From Elioraea sp. (GTDB taxonomy: Bacteria; Pseudomonadota; Alphaproteobacteria; Acetobacterales; Acetobacteraceae), in contig NZ_JALHPR010000026.1 in the NCBI RefSeq assembly GCF_022842375.1, forward strand, positions 1 to 64,000: DNA of 64,000 nucleotides. Direction: 5' to 3'. The notes beneath the pieces were generated by a model. The model was given only the letters and a program-made list of their open reading frames with translations, made no database searches and was not told the origin of the DNA. Made by a program: the position numbers and the translations under genes. Below are positions 36,184 to 45,939 of the stretch, one piece after another (the first letter of the stretch is position 1; each line of letters begins with the position of its first letter).

Positions 36184-37362
36184 ATGCCCGTGCACAACCG
36201 CATCGCCGAGTTCCACCCAGACATGACGGAGTGGCGGCAGGACATCCACCGCCACCCCGAGCTCGCCTTCCAGGAAAGCCGCACGGCAGCGCTGGTAGCC
36301 GAGAAGCTGAAGGCGTTCGGCGTCGATGAGATCCATACCGGCATCGCCACCACCGGCGTCGTCGGCGTCATCCGCGGCACCCAGCCGGGGGCCGGCGCGA
36401 TCGGCTTGCGCGCCGACATGGATGCACTGCCGATCCATGAAGAGACGGGCAAGCCCTGGGCCTCGCAAACCCCCGGCGTGATGCATGCCTGCGGGCATGA
36501 CGGGCACACCACGATGCTGCTCGGTGCGGCACGCTACCTCGCCGAGACGCGCAACTTCGCCGGCACCGTCTATCTCTTCTTCCAGCCGGCCGAGGAGTTC
36601 GGCGGCGGGGCGGAGGTGATGATCAAGGAAGGCCTGTTCGAGCGCTTCCCGGCCGATCGCGTGTTCGGCATCCACAACTGGCCGAAGGCGCCTGCCGGAA
36701 CGTTCATCTGGCGCAACGGCCCGGTGATGGCGGCGGTGGGCGGCATCGACATCACCATCACCGGCATCGGCGCGCATGGCGCGATGCCCAACCTTGGCAT
36801 CGATGCGGTTCTCGTCGGCGCGCACATCATCACAGCACTTCAGGGCATCGTCGCGCGCAACCTCGATCCGGTGGACAGCGGCGTCATCTCCATCACCTGG
36901 ATCGAGGGCGGCTTCGCCTACAACGTGATCCCCGAGACGGTGCGGCTGCGCGGCACGGCGCGGTGGTTCACGAAGGAGGCCGGCGACCTGCTCGAGCGGC
37001 GGACGATCGACACGGCGGAGGGCATCGCCCGCGCCTTTGGTGCCACCGCGAAGGTGGAGTTTCGCCGCGCCTACCCGGCCACGGTGAACGAGCCGGAGAG
37101 CACGGCGCTAGCCCGGGCTGCGGCCATCGCCGTCCAGGGCGACGCGCGGGTGGCCGAGATGCCGCGCCCGACGATGGGCGGCGAGGATTTCGCCTTCATG
37201 CTGCAGAAGAAGCCCGGTGCCTACCTGATGCTGGGCGGCGGGCGCGGCGAGGACGATGCCGCCGTGCATCATCCCAAGTACGATTTCAATGACGAGATCC
37301 TGCCGATCGGCGCCAGCTGGTTTGCAACGCTCGCCGAACAGCTCCTGCCACGGAAGGGGTGA
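36184..37362 (+). CDS. M20-family amidohydrolase (hippurate hydrolase-like)
   Basis: This 392-residue zinc peptidase-like enzyme hydrolyses N-acyl amino acids or related amides in the family. Metal and catalytic motifs visible are RRDIHRHPELAF-like WRQDIHRHPELAF, RADMDALPI, MHACGHDGHT and FQPAEEFGGG, with a dimerisation domain between and PTMGGEDFAFML near the end. The DsbA-like gene starts 3 bases after its stop, so these two are co-transcribed. Confidence 0.9.
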   Translation: MPVHNRIAEFHPDMTEWRQDIHRHPELAFQESRTAALVAEKLKAFGVDEIHTGIATTGVVGVIRGTQPGAGAIGLRADMDALPIHEETGKPWASQTPGVMHACGHDGHTTMLLGAARYLAETRNFAGTVYLFFQPAEEFGGGAEVMIKEGLFERFPADRVFGIHNWPKAPAGTFIWRNGPVMAAVGGIDITITGIGAHGAMPNLGIDAVLVGAHIITALQGIVARNLDPVDSGVISITWIEGGFAYNVIPETVRLRGTARWFTKEAGDLLERRTIDTAEGIARAFGATAKVEFRRAYPATVNEPESTALARAAAIAVQGDARVAEMPRPTMGGEDFAFMLQKKPGAYLMLGGGRGEDDAAVHHPKYDFNDEILPIGASWFATLAEQLLPRKG

Positions 37363-37365
37363 ACA

Positions 37366-38034
37366 ATGACGCTGGCCCTCACCGTCGTCTCCGACGCGAT
37401 CTGCCCCTGGTGCTGGATCGGCAAGACCAGGCTCGACCAGGCGCTGGCGATGCTGCGGGAGAGCGATCCTGACCTCGCCTTCACGCTAACCTTCTTCCCC
37501 TTCATGCTGAACCCCGACATGCCCGACGAGGGGGTCGAGCGCACGGCGTACCGCACCGCGAAATTCGGCAGCATCGAACGCTCGCGCCAGCTCGACGCGC
37601 AGGTGACGGAGGCGGCGGCCTCGTCGGGCCTCACCTTCCACCTCGATGCCATCGCCCGCACGCCGAACACCACGAACGCGCACCGGCTATCACGCTTCGC
37701 GGCGGAAGCCGGGCTTCAGTATCCGGTGATGGAGGGCGTGTTCCGCGCCTATTTCCAACAGGGCCGCGACATCGGCGACATCGTCGTGCTGGCGGACATC
37801 GCCGCCGCCGAGGGGATGGACCGCGAGGCCGTGGCCGCACGGCTTGCCTCCGACGAGGCGGTCGATGCCGTGCGCGCCGAAGCGGCCGCCGCGAGCCGGT
37901 CGGGCATCTCTGGCGTACCGACCTTCGTGCTGAACCGCCACGTCATCTTCAGCGGCGCGCAGGCGCCCGAGACCATCGCCGAGGCGCTGCGCACCGCCGC
38001 GCGCCACCCGGCCATCCTCGAGGCGGCGGAGTAG
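37366..38034 (+). CDS. DsbA-family oxidoreductase (FrnE-like)
   Basis: The 222-residue protein has a thioredoxin fold with an inserted helical domain and the active site ICPWCWIG near the N-terminus. No signal peptide is present, so it acts in the cytoplasm, like FrnE-type disulfide isomerases or 2-hydroxychromene-2-carboxylate-isomerase relatives. GVPTFVLN near the C-terminus is the cis-proline loop. It is convergent with the MarC gene, 3 bases away. Confidence 0.88.
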   Translation: MTLALTVVSDAICPWCWIGKTRLDQALAMLRESDPDLAFTLTFFPFMLNPDMPDEGVERTAYRTAKFGSIERSRQLDAQVTEAAASSGLTFHLDAIARTPNTTNAHRLSRFAAEAGLQYPVMEGVFRAYFQQGRDIGDIVVLADIAAAEGMDREAVAARLASDEAVDAVRAEAAAASRSGISGVPTFVLNRHVIFSGAQAPETIAEALRTAARHPAILEAAE

Positions 38035-38037
38035 CGT

Positions 38038-38664
38038 TCAGGCCAGGATCGCGCGCACGCCGTCGAGCGTGATCTGCGCGGCGAGTGCTGCGACGACGAC
38101 GCCGAGCACGCGGCCGATCACGTTCGTTCCCGTCTCGCCCAGCATCCTCACCAGCTGTTTGGCCGCGAGCAGCGAGACGAGCGTGACGGCGAGCGCCACC
38201 CCGAGCGCTGCGGCCAGCGCTGCGAGCAGCCCCCAATCGTCCCCCGCCTGGCCGCGCAACAGCACCATCGTCGTCATGGCCCCCGGCCCCGCGATCAGCG
38301 GGATGGCGAGCGGGAAAACCGTGATGTCGCTCTCCTGTGCCTCGGCTTCGGCCGTTTCGCGCTCGGTCGTGCGGCGGAGGCCGCTGTCGCGCACCATCAC
38401 CATGTCGGTGGCCAGCAGGAACAGCAGGATGCCACCCGCTACCTGGAAGGCCGGCAGCGTCACCCCCATCGCCCGCATCAGCCATTCCCCGCCGATCGCG
38501 AAGCCGGCCAGCACCACGAACGAGATGCCCACCGCGCGCACCGCCTGCTCGCGCCGCTCGGCGTCGGTGTCGCGCGGGGTGATGGCGATGAAGATCGCCG
38601 CCGTGCCTGGCGGGTCGAAGATCACGAGCAGGGCGACGAGCGCGTAGAGGAAGGCATCGAGCAT
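38038..38664 (-). CDS. MarC-family integral membrane protein
   Basis: This 208-residue protein has six hydrophobic segments and the MarC signature features: a start like LYALVALLVIFDPPGTAAIF, then ITPRDT, and a later segment FPLAIPLIAGPGAMTTM. Despite the name, the family's function is not established. ATG 38664 is chosen because it starts the first helix; a longer frame upstream crosses the promoter region of the divergent exchanger gene. Confidence 0.85.
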   Translation of the reverse strand: MLDAFLYALVALLVIFDPPGTAAIFIAITPRDTDAERREQAVRAVGISFVVLAGFAIGGEWLMRAMGVTLPAFQVAGGILLFLLATDMVMVRDSGLRRTTERETAEAEAQESDITVFPLAIPLIAGPGAMTTMVLLRGQAGDDWGLLAALAAALGVALAVTLVSLLAAKQLVRMLGETGTNVIGRVLGVVVAALAAQITLDGVRAILA

Positions 38665-38829
38665 GGCCGAGCGTGGCACGGCGGCAGGCCCGGGCGCAGC
38701 CTCGAATCGGTGACGCCTTGAATTGTCGCAGGCGGCGGGCCACCTCCGTCCGGCCCGGGGTTCGGGCCCCTCTGGCGGGACCCCTCCCGCGATGTCGGAC
38801 CCTTGCTGGCCTTTTTCAAAGGGTTCGGC

Positions 38830-39783
38830 ATGGATCTCGTCTGGCTTGCGGCAGGCCTCGCCCTGCTGGTTCTTGGCGCGGAGGGCCTGGTGCGCGGCGG
38901 CGTCGGCCTCGCGCGGCGGCTCGGCGTGTCGCCGCTGCTCGTCGGCGTTACCGTCGTTGCCTGGGGCACCTCGACGCCTGAGCTCGTCGTCTCGGTCGAG
39001 GCGGCGCTGGCCGGGCTCGACGGCATCGCGGTCGGCAACATCGTCGGCTCGAACATCGCCAACATCCTGCTCATCCTCGCCGTCGCCGCGGTGATATCGC
39101 CGATCGTGGTGAAGCCGGAGGCGATCCGCCGCGACGCCGGCTTCGCACTTGGCGCCGCCGTCGTCTTCATCGCCATCGCGCTCACCACCGACAGGCTCGT
39201 CTGGTGGCACGGCGTGGTCTGCCTGGCACTTCTCGTCGCGACCGCGGTGATCACCTACCGGCAGGAGCGCGGTGGCGGCACCGCCTCGGGTGAATTACAC
39301 GCAGCCGAGGCCGAGGAAGTGCAGGCCGTTCCGCTCAACCCCATCCTCGGCGCGGCGATGGTGGCGGGCGGCATTGGGCTCCTCGTGGTCGGCGGCAACC
39401 TGATGATTGGTGCTGCGGTGAACATCGCCCGCGGCTTCGGCATTTCCGAGGTGGTGATCGGGCTCACGCTGGTCGCCATCGGCACGTCGCTGCCGGAACT
39501 GGTGACGAGCGTGGTCGCGGCCATCCGCCGCCACTCGGATATCGCGCTCGGCAACATCCTCGGCTCGAACATCTACAACATCCTCGGCATCCTGGGCGTG
39601 TCGAGCCTGATCGCGCCGACCGCGATCCCGTCCGAGATCGCGGCGACCGAGATGTGGGTGATGGCGGCCGCGACGCTGCTCCTGGTGCCGGCAATGATCA
39701 CAGGCCGCGTCGGCCGCGGCCTCGGGATCGCGATGCTGGCAGGCTACGGTGCCTATGTCGGGCGGCTGGTGATGCTGGCCTGA
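38830..39783 (+). CDS. Calcium/sodium exchanger (CaCA family, YrbG-like)
   Basis: This 317-residue membrane protein has two homologous halves, each with the ion-binding motif of this family: VAWGTSTPELVVSVEAA plus GNIVGSNIANI in the first, and VAIGTSLPELVTSVVAA plus GNILGSNIYNI in the second. The two-fold repeat and about ten helices fit Ca2+ or Na+ exchange at the inner membrane. I chose ATG 38830 (MDLVWLAAG); an in-frame TTG at 38803 would add nine residues. Confidence 0.9.
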   Translation: MDLVWLAAGLALLVLGAEGLVRGGVGLARRLGVSPLLVGVTVVAWGTSTPELVVSVEAALAGLDGIAVGNIVGSNIANILLILAVAAVISPIVVKPEAIRRDAGFALGAAVVFIAIALTTDRLVWWHGVVCLALLVATAVITYRQERGGGTASGELHAAEAEEVQAVPLNPILGAAMVAGGIGLLVVGGNLMIGAAVNIARGFGISEVVIGLTLVAIGTSLPELVTSVVAAIRRHSDIALGNILGSNIYNILGILGVSSLIAPTAIPSEIAATEMWVMAAATLLLVPAMITGRVGRGLGIAMLAGYGAYVGRLVMLA

Positions 39784-39884
39784 TCGCTGCTGCGCGCACC
39801 GCAGCACATGATTCACGGGCCGATTGCTGGAACGCGCCGTCGAGGTGCTGCTAGCCTCCCGCATCGCGATTCCAGGAGAGACGC

Positions 39885-41591
39885 ATGGCGACGTTGTTCA
39901 TTGGACCAGGGCTTGCCGCGTTCCCCGCCTTCCCCGATCCGTCGACGGTGAACCCCTTCACGCTCGGCTTCTCGGCCGACGCGACGTCGCTCACCTTCGT
40001 CCTCGATGGCTACCGCTTCGCCTTCGGCGGTGACTTCGCCGCGGCGTCAGCGGCGCTGGCGCAGCCGGTGCAACTGCCTGGTGCGCCAGGGCCCATTCCC
40101 GCCTTCTTCCTCGCGCTCGGCGGCGTGCCCGGCTTCGGCCTGAACATCAGCCTCGAGAGTGCCGAGGTGACGCGGCTGTCGGACGGTGCACCGGTGATCG
40201 GCTTCCGCGACACGCCCATCCCGGGTCCGACGCTGGACCTCGCAGTGTTCTTCGGCGTGCTGACCGACCCCGACAACTACACCGATGACCTGATCTCGGT
40301 GTTCTTCGCGCCCTTTGGCGGCACCAGCGCCTTCACCACGCTCGACCTCTCCTCCTTCGACACGACCATCGCGATGGGCCGCCCCAACGCCGCCATCACT
40401 GGCGTGGCGGGCGAGCGCGGCGTGATCGCCTATGCGCAGGAGGTGGACCGCTTCGCCTTCACCACCGTGACGCTCGGCGGCGGCGACGACCGCCTCGCCG
40501 GAACGGATGCCGCCGAGACCTTCCTCGGCGGGGCAGGCCGCGACGTGCTGCTCGGCCGCGGCGGCAATGACCTGCTCGATGGCGGCATGGGTGATGACGT
40601 GCTCGACGGCGGTGCCGGGAACGACATGCTCCTGGGCGGTGCGGGGCGCGACGTGCTGGTCGGCCGTGGCGGCGACAACACCTATCTCGGCGGCGCGGGG
40701 GCGGACGTGTTCGTAATCTCCGCCGGACGCGGTGTCGACCGGATCGAGGACCTTCGCGCCGGCGACCGCATCGACGTGTCCGACCTCGCCCTCTCTGCGC
40801 GCGAGCTCGCCACAGCCCTCGCGCGGGCGAAACTGGTTGACGGCGACGATGTGCTGGTGAGCTTCGGGCAGCGCAGCCTGATCCTGTCCGACCTCGGCTC
40901 TCCCGCCGCACTGAAGGCGCAGAGCTTCATCCGTTCGCCCGACGCAACGCGTGGCGACGACGTGCTGGCCTCGGGGCGCGCCGACCTGCTGGTGGCCGGG
41001 CGCGGCGACGATACCGTGGTCGGCGGCAATGGCGGCCTGGTGCTGCTCGGCGGTGCCGGTGACGACGTGCTTCTCGGCGGCAGCGGCCGCGACTGGCTCA
41101 CCGGCGATGGCGGCGATGATGTGCTCGACGGTGGGGCAGGCAAGGATGTGCTGCGCGGCGGCGCCGGCGATGACGTGCTGTTCGGCGCCGAGGGCAACGA
41201 TGTGCTGCACGCCGATGCCGGGGACGATTTCCTCGACGGTGGCGAGGGTGACGATGTTCTCGCCGGCGGCACGGGCACCAATACGCTCACCGGCGGTGCT
41301 GGCCGCGACGTGTTCGTCTTCGCGGCCTTCGACGGCGAGACGGACCGGGTGACCGACTTCGAGGCCGGCATCGACCTGATCGACATCCGCGCGCTCGTGA
41401 ACGGGCGCTTCGGCGAGGAGACGCTCGCTGAGTTCATCCGCATCACCTCGCCAGGGCCCACCTTCCTGACGCGTTTCCTCGAGGTCGATCGCGACGGGGC
41501 CGGCACGCGCTTCGGCTTCGAGGAGGTCGCCCAGTTCGACGACCTCAACGATGCCGAGATGACCGACCCGGCAAACTACCTGTTCTGCTGA
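39885..41591 (+). CDS. RTX-repeat calcium-binding protein, probably type I secreted
   Basis: The 568-residue protein lacks an N-terminal signal. Residues 1-195 form an unrecognised beta-rich domain. Two blocks of RTX nonapeptides follow (about 200-270 and 345-475), with many GGxGxDxLxG units that form Ca2+-binding beta-rolls outside the cell. The end (GRDVFVFAAFDGETDRVTDF and DLIDIRAL) resembles the C-terminal targeting domain of type I secretion substrates. No ABC/HlyD/TolC exporter genes are nearby, so it would rely on a system elsewhere. The final residue is cysteine, which is odd for RTX proteins. Confidence 0.82.
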   Translation: MATLFIGPGLAAFPAFPDPSTVNPFTLGFSADATSLTFVLDGYRFAFGGDFAAASAALAQPVQLPGAPGPIPAFFLALGGVPGFGLNISLESAEVTRLSDGAPVIGFRDTPIPGPTLDLAVFFGVLTDPDNYTDDLISVFFAPFGGTSAFTTLDLSSFDTTIAMGRPNAAITGVAGERGVIAYAQEVDRFAFTTVTLGGGDDRLAGTDAAETFLGGAGRDVLLGRGGNDLLDGGMGDDVLDGGAGNDMLLGGAGRDVLVGRGGDNTYLGGAGADVFVISAGRGVDRIEDLRAGDRIDVSDLALSARELATALARAKLVDGDDVLVSFGQRSLILSDLGSPAALKAQSFIRSPDATRGDDVLASGRADLLVAGRGDDTVVGGNGGLVLLGGAGDDVLLGGSGRDWLTGDGGDDVLDGGAGKDVLRGGAGDDVLFGAEGNDVLHADAGDDFLDGGEGDDVLAGGTGTNTLTGGAGRDVFVFAAFDGETDRVTDFEAGIDLIDIRALVNGRFGEETLAEFIRITSPGPTFLTRFLEVDRDGAGTRFGFEEVAQFDDLNDAEMTDPANYLFC

Positions 41592-41612
41592 GGCCGGACG
41601 TGTGGGGAGCGC

Positions 41613-42416
41613 CTAGCTCCCCACCTTCAAGGTTGCCGTCAGCCCGCGCAGGCAGGCGAGCAGCGACAGCGGCGTGATCCTGCCCGTGCGCGGATTTTCC
41701 GCTGACGGAACGTTCTCGATCGTCATCGTCAGCCGCACCGTATCGGCTTCCACCTTCACGGTGTGGGTGTTGCGCGTCACCGTCGGGTCGGCCCAGATCT
41801 CGAGCCGCGTGCGATCGGGGCCGATGCCGGCAAGTGCGAGTGCTGCCGCGACGTTCACGTTGGCGGGGAACCCGGCCGCGCCCTCGCGCGCGGTGCCGTC
41901 GAAGATCTTCGTCGGCGTCGTGATGGTGGTGACGTCGATGTGGTGCTGGTCGAGATAGGGAGCCCCGGCCAGCCCGCGCGGCGGCTTGCGCGTGACGAGG
42001 GTGACGCTCTCGACATTCCCCTCGGCGGCGGCGCGGACGGCATCGAGGCCGAGCAGCGCTCCCGTCGGCACGATGATGCGCCCGCCGGATGCGCGCGCGG
42101 CATCGACCAGGTGCATGCGCGGCAGCAGCGCACCGACGGATGAGACGATCGCGATCCTGCCGGCCGCGACCGCTGGGCCGACGATCGCCTCGAACACGGC
42201 GGCCGGCGCGGCTTCGACCACCACGTCAGCCTCGGCCGCGAGGCCGGCGAGGTCCACCACCTTGGGCGGCGTGCGGAAGCCTGCGACGGCGCCCCGCGCC
42301 TTCTCCGCATCGCGCGAGGCGACGGCAACCAGCCTGAGGCCCTCGACGCCCTTGTCCAGCTCCTGCGCGAGCTTCAGCCCGATGGCACCCAGCCCCGCGA
42401 TCCCGACCGTCAACAT
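41613..42416 (-). CDS. Aspartate dehydrogenase (L-aspartate oxidoreductase family)
   Basis: The 267-residue protein matches NAD(P)-dependent aspartate dehydrogenases, which can supply iminoaspartate for NAD synthesis or run in reverse. It has an N-terminal nucleotide motif (GIAGLGAIGLKLAQEL), the segment IIVPTGALLGLDAVRAA, and a catalytic histidine region around YLDQHHIDV. No nadA or nadC is in the window. It is convergent with the RTX gene. Confidence 0.82.
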   Translation of the reverse strand: MLTVGIAGLGAIGLKLAQELDKGVEGLRLVAVASRDAEKARGAVAGFRTPPKVVDLAGLAAEADVVVEAAPAAVFEAIVGPAVAAGRIAIVSSVGALLPRMHLVDAARASGGRIIVPTGALLGLDAVRAAAEGNVESVTLVTRKPPRGLAGAPYLDQHHIDVTTITTPTKIFDGTAREGAAGFPANVNVAAALALAGIGPDRTRLEIWADPTVTRNTHTVKVEADTVRLTMTIENVPSAENPRTGRITPLSLLACLRGLTATLKVGS

Positions 42417-42470
42417 CCCTTAACCCTTTTCCCGTATGCAGCATGGCCAGTCAGCAGCCTGAGGCGAACC

Positions 42471-42983
42471 ATGTCACCCCACGTGCAAGCACAGCTGGCC
42501 ACCATCCACCCGCCCGACCGCGTGGTCGCGTTCATCGATCTCGTCAAGTCCCTGCGCTGGCCGGTGGTGGCGATCTTCGTCCTGATGCTCGCCCACGGCC
42601 CCGTGCGCTCGGTGTGGGAGCTGGTGCCGGGCATGCCCGCGCAGGCAAACGCCCCACGCGTGGTGATGGCGGGCGCGCTGCCGCTGAAGGCTGACCCCGC
42701 CTCGCTGCCGGCCGCGACCGACGAGGTGGTGCAGACGCTACGCGAGCTCGACGGCGAGCTTCTCCGCGTGTTCCTCGACATGGACCAGACGGCGATCTAC
42801 TGTGGCGCGCTGGACGCGGAGTATCGCGTCGGCATGCGCAGGCTCGCGCATCTCGGCATCGTCGAGGCGCGCAACGAGCCGGAGCGTGGTGCGGCGTGCG
42901 CCCAGAACGCGGTGATGACCGACCATGGCAAGCGCGTGCAGACCTACATCATCAGCCTGACCGTGAGCCTGCTGAAGGGCTAG
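42471..42983 (+). CDS. Hypothetical protein with one membrane helix
   Basis: This 170-residue protein is not recognised. One probable membrane helix is at about residues 29-46 (RWPVVAIFVLMLAHGPV). The C-terminal 100 residues are soluble, with alternating helices and a segment (YRVGMRRLAHLGIVEA and MTDHGKRVQTYI) that looks like a winged-helix or regulatory fold but has no diagnostic motif. Its stop overlaps the convergent SDR stop by 4 bases. Confidence 0.6.
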   Translation: MSPHVQAQLATIHPPDRVVAFIDLVKSLRWPVVAIFVLMLAHGPVRSVWELVPGMPAQANAPRVVMAGALPLKADPASLPAATDEVVQTLRELDGELLRVFLDMDQTAIYCGALDAEYRVGMRRLAHLGIVEARNEPERGAACAQNAVMTDHGKRVQTYIISLTVSLLKG

Positions 42984-43765
42984 ACGACCGGGCTGCGCCC
43001 GCCATCGACATTGATGGCCGTGCCGGTCACGTAGCCGCCCTCCTCCGAGCAGAGGAAGCAGGCGGTCGCGGCGAACTCCTCCGCCCGCCCGATGCGCCCC
43101 AAGGGGATGCGCGCACCCTGCTCGGCCTTCCACTCCTCCCACGTGACATTCCGCTGGTCGGCCGCGTGCCGCCGCGTCCACTGCCCGCTCTCGATCATGC
43201 CGACGAGCAGCGCATTGACGAGGATGTTGTCGGCCGCTCCCTCGTTGGCGAGCACCTTGGTCAGCGCCATGCCGGCGGCCCGCGAGACGGCGGTGGGAGA
43301 GCCCTCCGCCGGCGGTGCCTTGGCGCCGATGTTCAGCACGTTGATCACCCGCCCCCAGCGCCGCGCGCGCATGCCGGGAAAGGCCAGGCGACAGAGGCGG
43401 ATGGCGGCGAACAGCTTCAGGTCGAGATCGTCCTGCCACATCTGGTCCGTGACCGTTTCGAACCGGCCACGCACCGAGGTGCCGGCGTTGTTGACGAGGA
43501 TGTCGATGCCCCCCAGCGCCGCTTCGGCGGCGGCGAAGCCCGCTGCTACGTCATCGGCCTTCGACACGTCGCACGGGATGGCGGCGATAGTCACGCCGGG
43601 TGCCTCCGCGCGCACCAGGGCGGCGGCGTCCTCCAGCTTCGCTGCCGTGCGCGCGAGCATGGCGACGGCGGCGCCCGAGCCGGCGAAGCGGCGCGCCATG
43701 GCAAGGCCGAGACCGTCGGACGCGCCCGTGATCAGAGCACGGCGGCCATTCAGTGAGATGTGCAT
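42980..43765 (-). CDS. SDR-family protein lacking the YxxxK catalytic motif
   Basis: The 261-residue product has the SDR fold: nucleotide motif ITGASDGLGLAMA, the DVSKADD region, NNAGTSVRG, and a C-terminal GGYVTGTAINVDGGRSP. Where canonical SDRs have a serine and YxxxK, this reads INVLNIGAKAPPAEGSPT followed by AVSRAAG, so the tyrosine and lysine are replaced (T/R by alignment). It may be a divergent reductase using another mechanism, or a non-catalytic binding protein. It starts 110 bases upstream of the tRNA-His region in the opposite sense. Confidence 0.75.
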   Translation of the reverse strand: MHISLNGRRALITGASDGLGLAMARRFAGSGAAVAMLARTAAKLEDAAALVRAEAPGVTIAAIPCDVSKADDVAAGFAAAEAALGGIDILVNNAGTSVRGRFETVTDQMWQDDLDLKLFAAIRLCRLAFPGMRARRWGRVINVLNIGAKAPPAEGSPTAVSRAAGMALTKVLANEGAADNILVNALLVGMIESGQWTRRHAADQRNVTWEEWKAEQGARIPLGRIGRAEEFAATACFLCSEEGGYVTGTAINVDGGRSPVV

Positions 43766-43875
43766 GCGTGTCCTGTCCCTCCCGGTCTGCCGCCCGATTT
43801 GGACACGTCACGGCCTGCCCTGCAAACGGGGCCGTCCCAGCCAGGGCAGCATCAATCAGCGACCGGAGGGAAAGG

Positions 43876-43952
43876 TGGGGCGACCTACGGGACTCGAACC
43901 CGCGACATCCAAGACCACAACCTGGCGCTCTACCAACTGAGCTAAGGCCGCC
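43876..43952 (-). tRNA. tRNA-His (anticodon GTG)
   Basis: The cloverleaf GCGGCCTTAGCTCAG... has acceptor stem GCGGCCT/AGGTCGC, anticodon loop TTGTGGT (anticodon GTG), T arm GCGGG-TTCGAGT-CCCGT and an encoded CCA. The extra G at -1 (43952) opposite C73 is genomically present, as expected for tRNA-His. Confidence 0.95.
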
Positions 43953-43983
43953 ACCGAAGGGGGGCTGATTACGCCGCCGAGCC

Positions 43984-45183
43984 TCAGGCCGTCAACGCCC
44001 TCCCCTGCGCCTCGGCCCCGCGTGACGCGAACGCGGCCTCCATCCGGCCAAGTGCGAGGTCGAGCGTCGCGTCGTTCTTGCAGAAGGCGAACCGCGCATA
44101 GTGCCGGGGTGCCGTCGCCGCATCCGCATAGAAGGCGCTGACGGGGATCGCCGTCACCTTCGCCGTCTCGGTCAGCCAGCGGCAGAAGGCGACGTCATCG
44201 CCCAGGAACCCGAGCGGGCGGAAATCGGCGGACACGAAGTAGCTCCCCCGCGCCTCCAGCACCCCGAAGCCGAGCCGCGAGAGGCCGGCCGAGAGCCTGT
44301 CGCGCTTGGCCTGGAGCCCCTCGGCCAGCCCGGCGAAGTACGCATCCGGCTTGGCGAGCCCCACCGCCACCCCGCGCTGCAGGTTGGGCGGGGTGGTGAA
44401 TGTGAGAAGCTGGTGCGCCTTGGCGACGAGCTGCGCCAGCGGCGCGGCAGCGGTGACGTAGCCCACCTTCCAGCCCGTCAGGCTGAACGTCTTGCCGGCC
44501 GAGCCGATGCGCATGCACCGCTCGCGCATGTCCGGCAGGCTCATCAGCGGGATGTGGCGCCAGCCGTCGAAGGTCAGGTGCTCGTACACCTCGTCGCACA
44601 CGGCATAGGCGTCGTGCTTCTGGACGAGGTCGGCGATGAAGGCGAGCTCTGCGGCGGTGAACACCTTCGAGCAGGGGTTCTGCGGCGTGTTCAGCAGGAT
44701 CGCCTTGGTGCGCGGCCCGAAGGCGGCAGCCAGGGCCGCGCGCGGCAGCTCCCATTTCGGCGGCTCGAGGCGCACCAGCTTCGGCACCGCGCCCAGCATT
44801 TTCACGACGGGAAGATACGTGTCGTACAGCGGCTCGATCAGCACCACCTCGTCGCCCGGGTCGAGGATGGCCATCAGCGAGGCGGTGATCGCCTCCGTCG
44901 CCCCGGAGGTGACGACGACCTCCGCAGGCTCGGCATCGATGCCCCAGAAGCGGCGGTTGGCGGCAGCAACGGCCGCGCGGAGCTCTGGCACGCCGGTCAG
45001 CGGCGGGTACTGGTTCCGCCCGTCGAGCAGCGCGTCGGCGGCCGCCTTCAGCACGTCGCCAGGCCCGTCCTGGTCGGGGAACCCCTGGCCGAGATTGACC
45101 GCGCCGTGCTGGGTGGCAAGCGCGCTCATCACCGTGAAGATCGTCGTGCCCGTGTTGGCGAGCAGCGTGTTCGGCGCCTTCAT
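43984..45183 (-). CDS. Class I/II pyridoxal-phosphate aminotransferase
   Basis: The 399-residue enzyme matches the methionine/kynurenine-type aminotransferases (YbdL-like branch). Landmarks are LGQGFPDQDGP, YPPLTGVPELR, VTSGATEAITASLMAI, LLNTPQNPCSKV, the aspartate in YAVCDEVYEHL, and the PLP lysine in GSAGKTFSLTGWKVGY. The exact amino donor cannot be read. The start ATG 45183 gives MKAPNTLLANTGTTIF; a longer frame upstream crosses the glnB promoter region. Confidence 0.88.
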   Translation of the reverse strand: MKAPNTLLANTGTTIFTVMSALATQHGAVNLGQGFPDQDGPGDVLKAAADALLDGRNQYPPLTGVPELRAAVAAANRRFWGIDAEPAEVVVTSGATEAITASLMAILDPGDEVVLIEPLYDTYLPVVKMLGAVPKLVRLEPPKWELPRAALAAAFGPRTKAILLNTPQNPCSKVFTAAELAFIADLVQKHDAYAVCDEVYEHLTFDGWRHIPLMSLPDMRERCMRIGSAGKTFSLTGWKVGYVTAAAPLAQLVAKAHQLLTFTTPPNLQRGVAVGLAKPDAYFAGLAEGLQAKRDRLSAGLSRLGFGVLEARGSYFVSADFRPLGFLGDDVAFCRWLTETAKVTAIPVSAFYADAATAPRHYARFAFCKNDATLDLALGRMEAAFASRGAEAQGRALTA

Positions 45184-45341
45184 GACCAACCCTGTTTCCC
45201 CATCTGCGGCCACGACTATGGCCAGCGCAGCGCGATCGCGCAACGCTGCCGCAAATTCGTGCAGATGCCTGCGTTCGCGCCGCCCGGGGCGCGGCGGCAC
45301 CCCCTGATCCCATGCCTGGCGAACCGCCGTCGCGGGCTTGA

Positions 45342-45788
<447 letters not shown>

Positions 45789-45939
45789 CGCGCGCATCAC
45801 CACTTCTCCGCCCGCCGCTCCACGCCGGGCGGGCCCGCAAGGCCAGCGGCGATCACCACGGCCACGCCTTCGCCCAGCCCCACCGGGAGGGGCAGACCAC
45901 CGCAACCGAAACGAACCTGACAGGACAGGAAGGGGAACC

